This document shows positions 44,234 to 52,450 of a stretch of 64,000 nucleotides of DNA, piece after piece. The position numbers were made by a program, and so were the translations under genes. The notes beneath the pieces are model-generated. The model saw only the letters and a program-made list of their open reading frames with translations. It had not been told where the DNA came from and did not search any database. The stretch comes from CAYPPG01 sp964412555 (lineage in GTDB: Bacteria > Hinthialibacterota > Hinthialibacteria > Hinthialibacterales > Hinthialibacteraceae): positions 1 to 64,000 of the forward strand of contig CAYPPG010000004.1 of NCBI GenBank assembly GCA_964412555.1. The letters are read 5' to 3'. The first letter of the stretch is position 1; each line of letters starts with the position of its first letter.

Positions 44234-44656
44234 ATGATCATGGGAGTAGATCATATGAATTGTACTCAAAAGTATGAACGAAGAATCGATCGTATCAACC
44301 GCCTTCAATGGCAGCCGATCAATCCAATGAAAGATCATATACTCTTGATCACCGACAACGACTTTCGTCGATTGGAAATAGAATCGATCCTCCGTTACCA
44401 AGCGAGTAAAAATGATTTCGGAAATGAGTCAGCCATTGAATGGATTGAACTATACGCACAAGAATTTCGGAAAATGTGGCAGCCCTTCATCTTTTCGGAA
44501 GATACGATTGAATTTGTCACACAGGAGATGAAATGTCATCGGTGGATTGAATCGGAAAAATGTGGTTTGGATTTGGGGATTGCAGCGGAATTCGAATGGC
44601 TAGCGCTTTATGGCAAGCAGTTTCGCAAGATTAAAGCGGAATGTGGGATCAATTAA
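44234..44656 (+). CDS. Unrecognised small protein with an internal repeat
   Basis: A 140-residue protein I cannot assign. Two similar segments stand out: S-A-I-E-W-I-E-L-Y-A-Q-E-F-R-K-M-W and A-E-F-E-W-L-A-L-Y-G-K-Q-F-R-K-I-K, both helical and aromatic-rich, about 60 residues apart. No signal peptide or membrane helix. The chosen ATG follows GCAGGAGTAAAACAA; a GTG seven codons earlier and later Mets are alternatives. It converges with cheV, with 57 bases between. Function unknown. Confidence 0.55.
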   Translation: MIMGVDHMNCTQKYERRIDRINRLQWQPINPMKDHILLITDNDFRRLEIESILRYQASKNDFGNESAIEWIELYAQEFRKMWQPFIFSEDTIEFVTQEMKCHRWIESEKCGLDLGIAAEFEWLALYGKQFRKIKAECGIN

Positions 44657-44713
44657 TCTCTTTTTCGTTTGAACACTCCAAATGGTCAAACATTTTTTAT
44701 TACATATCCAGAT

Positions 44714-45610
44714 TCATCCGATCCTCAATAACCGGTCTACATGGCCAATCAATTTGTGAATTTCAGGCTTTGAAATCTGTTCATCCGCGCCGACTTGATT
44801 CCCTTTGTTGAGGTTGTCCTCGCTGATAATCGAAGAGAATATAATGACCGGAATCGCCTTGAATCGGTCATCCGCCTTAATCAATCGTGTGAGATGCAAT
44901 CCGTCCAATTGCGGCATCTCGATATCCGTAATCACCAAATCGATTTCTGGCTCCTTTTCCAGTAACTCCCATGCCTCTTCTCCGTTGAACGTCATGTATA
45001 TATTCGTATAACCGGCTTCATTCAATTTTTCTTTCACCAATGTACGGATGATGCCGGAATCATCAGCCGCTAAAATCCGCTTCATGGAACGAATTTGTAC
45101 CACATTTTCGTTTTTTGAATCCTCGGTATACGCTTCTCGGACTTCCGCCAATTGGATTAGAGGTTCCGTCAAGTGTTCCACATCCAGCATTAAGGCTAGT
45201 TTATCTTCCAGATGAGCAATTCCCGTCAACACATGGGTATGTTGATGAGTCGCAGGCGGTGGCTCGATGTCTTTCCATGAAATACGCACAATGGTATCCA
45301 CATAATCGGCGATAAAACCGAACCATTGTTGATGATATTCAGAGATAATCACTCGATCACTCGCTTCATTTTCTTTTTGAGGATACCCCAATGCCTTCCT
45401 CAAATTGATTACCGGAATAATCTGTTCCCGTAAGTTGATCACTCCTTCGATCATGGGGGAGGTTTGAGGCGGTTTGTTGATTTGCGGCATTTTGATGATT
45501 TCCCGCACTTTCGCAACGTTAATCCCAAAGCATTCCGATCCCACACCGAAAATCAGAATTTCCAGTTCATTGGTTCCCGCTTCCATCAGAATTTCTTTAT
45601 TGTCTCTCAT
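44714..45610 (-). CDS. cheV: Chemotaxis coupling protein CheV (CheW-REC)
   Basis: A 298-residue protein with a CheW domain (about 14-155: L-I-F-G-V-G-S-E-C-F-G-I, I-E-G-V-I-N-L-R-E-Q-I-I-P-V-I-N-L) and a C-terminal receiver domain (175-298). The receiver has acidic pocket D183/D184, phosphoacceptor D229 in V-I-T-D-I-E-M-P and K281 in S-K-P. CheV couples receptors to CheA and adapts signalling when phosphorylated. No other chemotaxis gene is in the window. Met9 is an alternative start. Confidence 0.92.
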   Translation of the reverse strand: MRDNKEILMEAGTNELEILIFGVGSECFGINVAKVREIIKMPQINKPPQTSPMIEGVINLREQIIPVINLRKALGYPQKENEASDRVIISEYHQQWFGFIADYVDTIVRISWKDIEPPPATHQHTHVLTGIAHLEDKLALMLDVEHLTEPLIQLAEVREAYTEDSKNENVVQIRSMKRILAADDSGIIRTLVKEKLNEAGYTNIYMTFNGEEAWELLEKEPEIDLVITDIEMPQLDGLHLTRLIKADDRFKAIPVIIFSSIISEDNLNKGNQVGADEQISKPEIHKLIGHVDRLLRIG

Positions 45611-45919
45611 TTTGCACCTTTTTGAGAATGATATTTGCTCTCTCCATATAGTAGCAATAAAAGTGCCTGAAAGAATATTATTTATAAGACACTGAAATAA
45701 ATGAACTTATACAAAGACTACCTAAAATAGGAAATTCTCATAGTAATATAATCGGTTACTTTTTTTAGAGGCCTGTAATCAAATCGGTCATGGGGAGCGC
45801 CTGGAAGTGATAGCCGTGACGAATGATTTGAACGCGCGAATCAAAGCAAAAATCTCCAGAATTGAGTTTGATAAAAACTGTAGGCTTTTTGAACATGCCG
45901 CAAGGAAGGCTCCTCTACA
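45611..45919. other. Intergenic, nothing recognised
   Basis: About 310 bases between cheV and the sulfatase gene. No gene, repeat family member or clear promoter seen. Confidence 0.4.
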
Positions 45920-47512
45920 CTAATCCATCCGGTGATCGAAATCGGAAGGACTGATCCAACCGGGGGTTGGCGCTTCCCTCTTCATCTGTTTTTCGTAATA
46001 CCCCTTCCATTTCTCATCGGCATAAGGATATTCATCAAAAATATACCCTTTGCCGTACATACGAGGATCGTTTTGTACTTTCAACTCTGCAAACAGTTGA
46101 TTTTTGAGTTCTTCTTTCAGCGCTTGATAATTGGGATTGTTTGCCAAGTTGTTGATGCAATCGGTATCGACACGAATATCATAGAGTTCTTCTTGCGTTC
46201 GTTTGCCAAAATTCATTTCCCAATATTTCCGGGGACGAGAATCATGTAAAGTATTCAAGGCTTCTGTTTTTGTAGGACTGCCGTCGGTATTGGTGTACCC
46301 CGTTTCCGGATTGCCCACCGGCCAGCGTTCCGGTTCGAAGTTATGAAGGTAAAGATATCCACCTTTAACAATTCCGCGAATGGGATATCCCACATCATCA
46401 GGCCGGCCTACGTCATGGCGTTCTTTGCCAATAAGCACATGATCCCGTTCTGGGTTGACGATTCCGGATTTACCATTTTTGAAAACATCCGTCAGGCTAC
46501 GACCGGTGATCGGTTCCATCCCGCACTCTTCCGGCTTGACTTGCGCCAGTTCGAGATACGTGGGAGCGAAATCGATGAAATTTACATAGTCATCCACCAC
46601 TCGGCCGGGATTTTTGATTCCTTTCGGCCACATGATCGCTAAAGGCAAATGGTTGGAATATTCGTACTCTTGCCCTTTGATTCGCGGGAACGGCATACCG
46701 TTATCCGCGGTTACGATCACAAGAGTATTTTCCAATTCTCCCCGTGCTTCCAACATGGCCAGCATTCGTTGTAAGTGCTTGTCAAAATATTCAATTTCAA
46801 AAGCGTAATCCAAAAGGTCTGTGCGAACGGTATCATTGTCCGGCCATATCGGAAACACACGGTCAATTTCATCGATATTCTTGTTTCCTTTATGGATACC
46901 GGAACCGTATTCGTATGAACGGTGCGGTTCATGGCCACCATACCAAAAACAGAATGGCTGATCATCCGGTTTATCGTTAAGGAACAATTCAAAATTCCCT
47001 GCGTAATCCCTACTGCTGATAGAACGAGTCGGTGCTTCCATTTTTCGTTTTTGATAGGGAGCCCCAACCAGCTGGCGCGGTTTCCCATCAATCGTGCCTG
47101 GTATACCGGGTGCCCAGCCTTTGCCGGTGTATCCCACATGATACCCATGCCCAGTCAACGTTTCGGGGTAGGTCTTGAATTTCTCAGGAAAGAAACACCA
47201 ATGGTTGCAGGCCTCCTCCAACTGCCAGGTATTCCGGCCGGTTAAAATGCATGCGCGAGACGGTGCGCATTTGGCATTCGGGGTATATGCGCGTGTAAAT
47301 AGAATTCCTTCACGCGCGACACGATCAAAAGCGGGCGTATTGATCCATGGACAACCATAGGCCCCCATATGAGGATAAGAAGCATCGTCTGCAATACAAA
47401 AGAGAATATTGGGACGTTTATCGGATTCTTCTTCTGCGTGACTGAAATGCGAGAGAAGGTGGAAACCGGTCAGAGCGCCGGCCGTCGATTGGAGAAATTG
47501 TCTACGTTTCAT
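45920..47512 (-). CDS. Tat-exported sulfatase
   Basis: A 530-residue type I sulfatase. The N-terminus M-K-R-R-Q-F-L-Q followed by a hydrophobic stretch and H-A-E is a twin-arginine signal. The catalytic site C82-A-P-S-R is the C-x-P-S-R form, in which Cys is oxidised to formylglycine by a sulfatase-modifying enzyme, not present here. Metal ligands: I-A-D-D-A (41-43) and T-A-D-N-G near residue 270. It removes sulfate esters from glycans or other substrates, acting outside the cytoplasm. Substrate unknown. Confidence 0.92.
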   Translation of the reverse strand: MKRRQFLQSTAGALTGFHLLSHFSHAEEESDKRPNILFCIADDASYPHMGAYGCPWINTPAFDRVAREGILFTRAYTPNAKCAPSRACILTGRNTWQLEEACNHWCFFPEKFKTYPETLTGHGYHVGYTGKGWAPGIPGTIDGKPRQLVGAPYQKRKMEAPTRSISSRDYAGNFELFLNDKPDDQPFCFWYGGHEPHRSYEYGSGIHKGNKNIDEIDRVFPIWPDNDTVRTDLLDYAFEIEYFDKHLQRMLAMLEARGELENTLVIVTADNGMPFPRIKGQEYEYSNHLPLAIMWPKGIKNPGRVVDDYVNFIDFAPTYLELAQVKPEECGMEPITGRSLTDVFKNGKSGIVNPERDHVLIGKERHDVGRPDDVGYPIRGIVKGGYLYLHNFEPERWPVGNPETGYTNTDGSPTKTEALNTLHDSRPRKYWEMNFGKRTQEELYDIRVDTDCINNLANNPNYQALKEELKNQLFAELKVQNDPRMYGKGYIFDEYPYADEKWKGYYEKQMKREAPTPGWISPSDFDHRMD

Positions 47513-47649
47513 GATATTGATTCCTTATAATCCATGGGGGGAAACGATAGTTGCCATCGGGCAATCCCCTTGAAAATGATACATGACGGTTCAACTGTGA
47601 AAGTACATCTTAGATGGATCGGTAAAATTACACCAGCGCTGAAGTCAGA

Positions 47650-48387
47650 TTAATTCATATCACGAATTCGCACTTCAATATCCTCGATTCCTTCCATCAA
47701 TTTCACCAATTCGTTCGTGTCGGTGTTTCCGAAATGATAAGGATAGAGAATTTTGGGTTTGAATGCTTTGGCGGCGTCGGCAACCATTTCCGGAGTCATG
47801 GTGTAGGGGAGGTTCATGGGAAGAAATGCAATATCGATTCCGGTAAGTGCCTTCATTTCGGGAGTGTTTTCCGTATCCCCCGCGATGTAGACAGTTTTAT
47901 CACCAAAAGTGACGATATAACCGTTTCCATTGCCTTTCGGATGGAATGGAGTATTTCCGCTTCGCATATGGATAATATTGTAAGCCGGAACCGCTTTTAT
48001 TTTGAGACCACAAACGGTTTTCTGATCCCCGTTTTTCATCACGATACCATCCTTTACGCGTTCCGCACAGATTTTGGTCAGTACAATTTCGGTTTGATCT
48101 GTGCGAATGGCTTCGATGGCTTTCGGATCGAGATGATCACCATGTTCATGGGTAATCAAAATCAAATCCGCTTTTGGCATTTGGGTGTAATCGGCTTCCC
48201 GAGAGACAGGATCGACATGAATGACTTTTCCATTGAACGTAAACAGTAAAGTCCCATGTCCGATAAAAGTAATTCTCAATTCCCCAGCGGAGGTCTTGAT
48301 GATATCTTCCTCGAATGATTCTTTTGCAGAAGAAGCCATGGGGATCAACAAGCAACAAAGTGAAACAAAAGTAATAACTTTCATCAT
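47650..48387 (-). CDS. Exported metallo-beta-lactamase-fold hydrolase
   Basis: A 245-residue protein with a Sec signal peptide (about 1-21) and the metal motif T-H80-E-H-G-D84-H85, preceded by H-V-D-P and followed by Y-I-A-G-D-T-E and Y-P-Y-H-F-G. This matches the UlaG-like/beta-lactamase_3 branch (metal-dependent hydrolases such as lactonases). AAGGAGG precedes the start codon closely. Substrate unknown; secreted members are less common than cytoplasmic ones. Confidence 0.85.
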   Translation of the reverse strand: MMKVITFVSLCCLLIPMASSAKESFEEDIIKTSAGELRITFIGHGTLLFTFNGKVIHVDPVSREADYTQMPKADLILITHEHGDHLDPKAIEAIRTDQTEIVLTKICAERVKDGIVMKNGDQKTVCGLKIKAVPAYNIIHMRSGNTPFHPKGNGNGYIVTFGDKTVYIAGDTENTPEMKALTGIDIAFLPMNLPYTMTPEMVADAAKAFKPKILYPYHFGNTDTNELVKLMEGIEDIEVRIRDMN

Positions 48388-48441
48388 TTTCCCTTCCTCC
48401 TTATGCTATAGAATAAGCTTTCCATTCCTATATGATAACGA

Positions 48442-49044
48442 TCAGTAGTTGGGAGGTTGAAATTGCGTGTCCCCGCCGGTTATCGCGATATCACCAGCGC
48501 TGACAAGACCGTTCGTAGGATGATAAATCGCAAAGGTATCTCTGCTCCAAATTCCCCGTGCCCACGGTTCCGTCATCAGGCCGTTGTTGGTGGCCATATC
48601 GGGTCCCATGCTATTGAGCACCCATGCTTTGAAATTGATGGCATCATTGAAATTTTCATAATTGCGATAATTATAGGAGTGCCGTTCCACTTCGTCGTCA
48701 TAACCACCGGCCGAAATGACTTCGAGAAAAGGATCTTTTAGATTGACGCTGCTGATATAAGCAACCGGAGTCGTAAGGGGAATGAGATGAAAGGAGACAG
48801 GATTGTAGCGGGCTGGTACCTCCCATCCTTGAAAATTAGGGTAGTGATTATGATCAATGAAGTAGGATTCAAGCGCGGTACCCAGCGCTTTCATGTCTGA
48901 TTTGACCCGTGCAATCTTGGCGCGAGTTTGGGCATTTAAAAAATTGGGAACGGCAATCGCGGCGAGAATGCCGATGATAGCAACAACGATGAGGAGTTCA
49001 ATCAAAGTGAAAGCGTTACGAGATTTCCTTGTCAATAAATTCAT
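48442..49044 (-). CDS. Pseudopilin (paralogue 3)
   Basis: A 200-residue protein starting M-N-L-L-T-R-K-S-R-N-A-F-T-L-I-E-L-L, with a helix identical in most positions to paralogues 2 and 4. Family landmarks: L-T-T-P-V-A-Y-I-S, S-M-G-P-D and Y-H-P-T-N-G-L-V-S-A-G-D-I. The basic leader is somewhat longer than in the others. Stand-alone gene downstream of the metallo-hydrolase gene on the same strand. Confidence 0.88.
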   Translation of the reverse strand: MNLLTRKSRNAFTLIELLIVVAIIGILAAIAVPNFLNAQTRAKIARVKSDMKALGTALESYFIDHNHYPNFQGWEVPARYNPVSFHLIPLTTPVAYISSVNLKDPFLEVISAGGYDDEVERHSYNYRNYENFNDAINFKAWVLNSMGPDMATNNGLMTEPWARGIWSRDTFAIYHPTNGLVSAGDIAITGGDTQFQPPNY

Positions 49045-49321
49045 AGTTGGTTTAAACCTCTTAGTGATGATTAGGTTTATTATAATAACAAAATTGCTGC
49101 ATTCAATGATACGAAGTGTACAAAGCCAGGAACAGTTATTACACGATTATATTGCGCAAAATTTGCGCAGACCATCGGAGCTTTTGAGAAATATCTGCTC
49201 ATGTCATAACTAAAAGTGATCGATTTACGTGTTTTCGGTTTGGTGCATTTCTTGCTGCTTTTTATCCTGATCAGAATCGATGAATTCTGGAACAACACTC
49301 AAGTATAGCCGGAGGAAGAAA

Positions 49322-49867
49322 ATGATGAAATCAGTATTACGGTCAACCATTATGGCAAGTCTCGCACTTGTTCTCCTGTCCAGCACACTCATTTGCAGTG
49401 CGCAACCGCGAGGGGGACGAGGAGATTTCGATCCGGAGCAGATGCGGCAACGCATGATGGAAGGGTATCAGGAAATGTTGGGATTTTCCAACGAGGAATG
49501 GAAAGTCATTCAACCCCTTGTCGAAGATGTCATGGAGAAACAGCGGGAAACGAGAAGCTTTGGTTTCGGCGGTTTTCGTTTCTTTGGTGGCATGAGAGGT
49601 CCTCGACCTGGTGGAGATGAGGGAGACCGGCCTGACCGCGGAAACCGCCGGGGATTTCGAGGAGAACCTGACCCGGAAATTGAGGCCTTGCAGGAAGTTC
49701 TCGAATCGGAGGATGCCCCAGCAGAACAAATCAAATCAAAACTTGATGCCCTGAGAAACGCTCGCAAAGCGAAGGAAGCCGCTTTGAAAAAATCCCAGGA
49801 AAAATTGCAACAGGTGTTGACCGTTCGTCAGGAAGCGATGTGCGTATTGATGAGATTGTTGGAATAA
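49322..49867 (+). CDS. Small exported helical protein with Gly/Arg-rich insert (Spy/LTXXQ-like layout)
   Basis: A 181-residue protein: signal peptide ending C-S-A-Q-P-R, a helical segment (M-R-Q-R-M-M-E-G-Y-Q-E-M-L-G-F-S), a Gly/Arg/Pro-rich insert (about 80-120: G-F-G-G-F-R-F-F-G-G-M-R-G) and a C-terminal helix rich in K, A and E. The layout recalls periplasmic Spy/CpxP-like helical proteins, but the L-T-x-x-Q motif is not clear, so the family is uncertain. The start follows CGGAGGAAGAAA. Single gene. Confidence 0.6.
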   Translation: MMKSVLRSTIMASLALVLLSSTLICSAQPRGGRGDFDPEQMRQRMMEGYQEMLGFSNEEWKVIQPLVEDVMEKQRETRSFGFGGFRFFGGMRGPRPGGDEGDRPDRGNRRGFRGEPDPEIEALQEVLESEDAPAEQIKSKLDALRNARKAKEAALKKSQEKLQQVLTVRQEAMCVLMRLLE

Positions 49868-50148
49868 AAGAAATACCTTTCTCTTCATGACAGCGGAAAA
49901 ATCGGGAGCATGAGTAAGCATCATCGTGTTTGATTGCATAATAAACCACAATGGTTTGTTATTCGATTGGAGAATCAGCGTGGGTTTTCTTGACTACCCT
50001 GATTCTCCAATTCTCTCGATGAAAACTCCGTTTATCTTCATCCTGTTTTTTCATCTACGGTATTTCCATGACATTCACTACTCATCGTTCAGATTCCTTA
50101 CTCAGTTTACAGAAACCGGTTTTTTCTCTTCCTGGGTTACTGTCTAGT

Positions 50149-51999
50149 ATGAATCTAATGATGATCATCTTTGTAGGAGGTGGATTTTTCCTTCTTTGTA
50201 ATCTCCGATCAATCCATGCAGAGTCACCTACTAACCATCCTTTTTCCGCCCTTCGCTTGGATCAAGTGGAAGTCAAAAATGAGATCGGAAGGCGCATTAA
50301 TATCACTCAGGAAAACAATCTTCTCGCCTTAAATGTAGATGACGACTTTTTGTATCCCTTTCAACATCAGCGTAATGAAGAATGCTTTATCGGATTGGGA
50401 TTGTTGATCGACAGTCTCGTACGATTAGGCATCGACACAAAAGAGAAACAGATTCTCGATCTCAAAGAATATGTCATTCACGAAACTCTCAGAACACAGG
50501 ACCCCAACGGATATATTGGCGTGTTTCTTCCCAAACGGCGGTATAAAACGCTTTGGGACATCGCGGAAATGTCTTTTCTCGTTCTCGGACTGAGTAGCGA
50601 TTATCGTTATTTCAAACAGCAGAAATCATTGGATGCAGCTCAACATTTAGCAAATTATATCCTAACTCAATATCCAATAAAATTGAAATCACTGACTCTG
50701 CAAAACCGGTTTACTTTGGAAATGGCAACAGTCGGATTGGAAGAATCGTTCTTGCAGTTATATGAAGAAACGGGCTGTCAGCGATATCTGGAATTTTGCA
50801 CAGATACCTTACCCCTTCCGGAATGGAACGCAGAAATAGTCTTGGGGAGGTATTCACCAGTCAAAGGCCATGCCTTTGCCTATCTACATACATGTCTTTC
50901 TCAACTGCGATTGTACCGATTGCAGCCCAATCCCACATTGCTGAAAACGACGGAACGTCTGTTGGAATTCCTCATCGCAGAAGACGGATTGACGATTCCC
51001 GGCGTGTGTGGACAAAATGAATGCTGGCACAACAATCAAGATGGGACAGACGGTTTGGGAGAAACATGCGCCACTGCCTATTGGATCCGGCTGCTGGACA
51101 ATTGGATTCAAATTACTGGAGATTTGCGGTTCGGGGATTGGATGGAACGATCGATCTATAACGGATTGTTTGCCGCGCAGTCTCCCGACGGACGACAGAT
51201 TCGGTATTTTACCCCCTTTGAAGGAAAGCGTAAATATTATAAATACGATACGTATTGCTGCCCCGGTAATTATCGGAGAATTGTCGCCGATTTGCCGGGG
51301 ATGATTTATTATAAAACCAATGACGGATTGGCTGTCAATTTGTTTACCGAATCGGAAGCCACGATTGATTTCAAGAATGGTGTATCTCTCCATGTAGAGC
51401 AAAACACTCATTACCCGCGATCCGGCAAAGTGATGATTTCTCTGAATCCATTCAAACCGTCGGTCTTTCCGGTCCAACTCCGAATTCCGCGCTGGTGTAA
51501 AAAAGCAGAAATCATTGTCAATGACGACCTTCTCACAGACTCATGGCCTGGTGGAACGGCATTTACTCATGAAAGACAATGGAATCCAGGAGATTGTATT
51601 GAATTGCATTTCCCCATGAAATGGAGATTGATCAAAGGGCGAAAAGCCCAGGCGGGACGGGTGGCCGTAATGAGAGGTCCGATTCTATTCGGTCTAAATC
51701 GGACGTTCAATCCGAAAATCGCCCAAACCGATTTGAGAACACTCACTATTGATCCGAATAGTATAAGAGGGCCGCTTCTGGCAAAGATGTTCGGACCTTC
51801 CTGCTTAGTTTGTATGGTAAAAGGGTGGAAGACCATCGGTTTCACGACTGGTGAATATCCGGATTCCTACCTCTATTTGACCGAGTATCCCGATCCGGAT
51901 ATTGAAATGATTTACTTCAATGTCCGCCAAATGGAATCGGTAGGAGAGGATGATGAATTGAATCAACTTCCTAAAAAAGCCAGTTTTGCTATGCCGTAA
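50149..51999 (+). CDS. GH127-like beta-L-arabinofuranosidase (DUF1680)
   Basis: About 616 residues. After a signal peptide (M-N-L-M-M-I-I-F-V...H-A-E-S) comes an alpha/alpha-barrel domain, R-N-E-E-C-F-I-G-L-G near the start. The GH127 zinc/thiol site is kept: G-E-T-C-A-T-A (Glu, Cys) and Y-C-C-P-G-N (nucleophile Cys and neighbour). A C-terminal beta-sandwich follows (R-I-P-R-W-C, R-G-P-I-L-F-G). GH127 enzymes remove L-arabinofuranose using a Cys nucleophile. The frame is open 27 codons further upstream from an ATG at 50068, but the hydrophobic signal then starts too late. No strong ribosome binding site at either. Confidence 0.85.
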   Translation: MNLMMIIFVGGGFFLLCNLRSIHAESPTNHPFSALRLDQVEVKNEIGRRINITQENNLLALNVDDDFLYPFQHQRNEECFIGLGLLIDSLVRLGIDTKEKQILDLKEYVIHETLRTQDPNGYIGVFLPKRRYKTLWDIAEMSFLVLGLSSDYRYFKQQKSLDAAQHLANYILTQYPIKLKSLTLQNRFTLEMATVGLEESFLQLYEETGCQRYLEFCTDTLPLPEWNAEIVLGRYSPVKGHAFAYLHTCLSQLRLYRLQPNPTLLKTTERLLEFLIAEDGLTIPGVCGQNECWHNNQDGTDGLGETCATAYWIRLLDNWIQITGDLRFGDWMERSIYNGLFAAQSPDGRQIRYFTPFEGKRKYYKYDTYCCPGNYRRIVADLPGMIYYKTNDGLAVNLFTESEATIDFKNGVSLHVEQNTHYPRSGKVMISLNPFKPSVFPVQLRIPRWCKKAEIIVNDDLLTDSWPGGTAFTHERQWNPGDCIELHFPMKWRLIKGRKAQAGRVAVMRGPILFGLNRTFNPKIAQTDLRTLTIDPNSIRGPLLAKMFGPSCLVCMVKGWKTIGFTTGEYPDSYLYLTEYPDPDIEMIYFNVRQMESVGEDDELNQLPKKASFAMP

Positions 52000-52009
52000 C
52001 AAAAATGAG

Positions 52010-52360
52010 GAAGCACTCATATTCGGTTGTGCTAAAATACTTGCAGGACTCCGATTCAACGAAGAATTAATCCATCAAGTATTCAGAGAGGAAATCATGC
52101 TTGAATCAATCATATATCAACAGATACTTGAAGAAGGAAAACAAGAAGGTATCTAAGAAGATATCCATGAAGAGCTTCAAAAAGGGGAGTTTTCCATTAT
52201 TTATCGCTTCCTTCAACGAAAATTCAACACGATTGAACCGGTATTGGACGCTCAGTTACGAGAATTATCCAGTACTCAGTTAGAGGAACTCGCTGATTTG
52301 ATATGGGACTTTCAAGATATCAATGACTTAAAGTTTTGGTTGCAAAATCACCCCTCATAG
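52010..52360 (+). pseudogene. Rpn/PDDEXK nuclease family remnant (C-terminal part)
   Basis: In one frame the translation reads G-L-R-F-N-E-E-L-I-H-Q-V-F, then Y-Q-Q-I-L-E-E-G-K-Q-E-G-I, a stop codon (TAA near 52153), and continues E-D-I-H-E-E-L-Q...L-Q-R-K-F-N-T-I-E-P-V-L-D...L-S-S-T-Q-L-E-E-L-A-D-L-I-W-D-F. This is the C-terminal pattern of Rpn/DUF4351 recombination-promoting nucleases. The catalytic N-terminal domain is absent and one in-frame stop is present, so it is a decayed copy. Confidence 0.65.
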
Positions 52361-52399
52361 ATTGCTTATTCATACCTTGAAATTTCCACACATTCGATG

Positions 52400-52431
52400 A
52401 AAAAAAGGCAGGTGTTTCACCTGCCTTTTTT
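52400..52431. terminator. Bidirectional terminator
   Basis: AAAAAAGGCAGGTG-TTT-CACCTGCCTTTTTT, a strong stem with A and T tracts on both sides. It ends the minus-strand secreted protein gene, whose stop is about 20 bases away, and any reading from the left. Confidence 0.85.
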
Positions 52432-52450
52432 AACGGATATGCAATTTGAA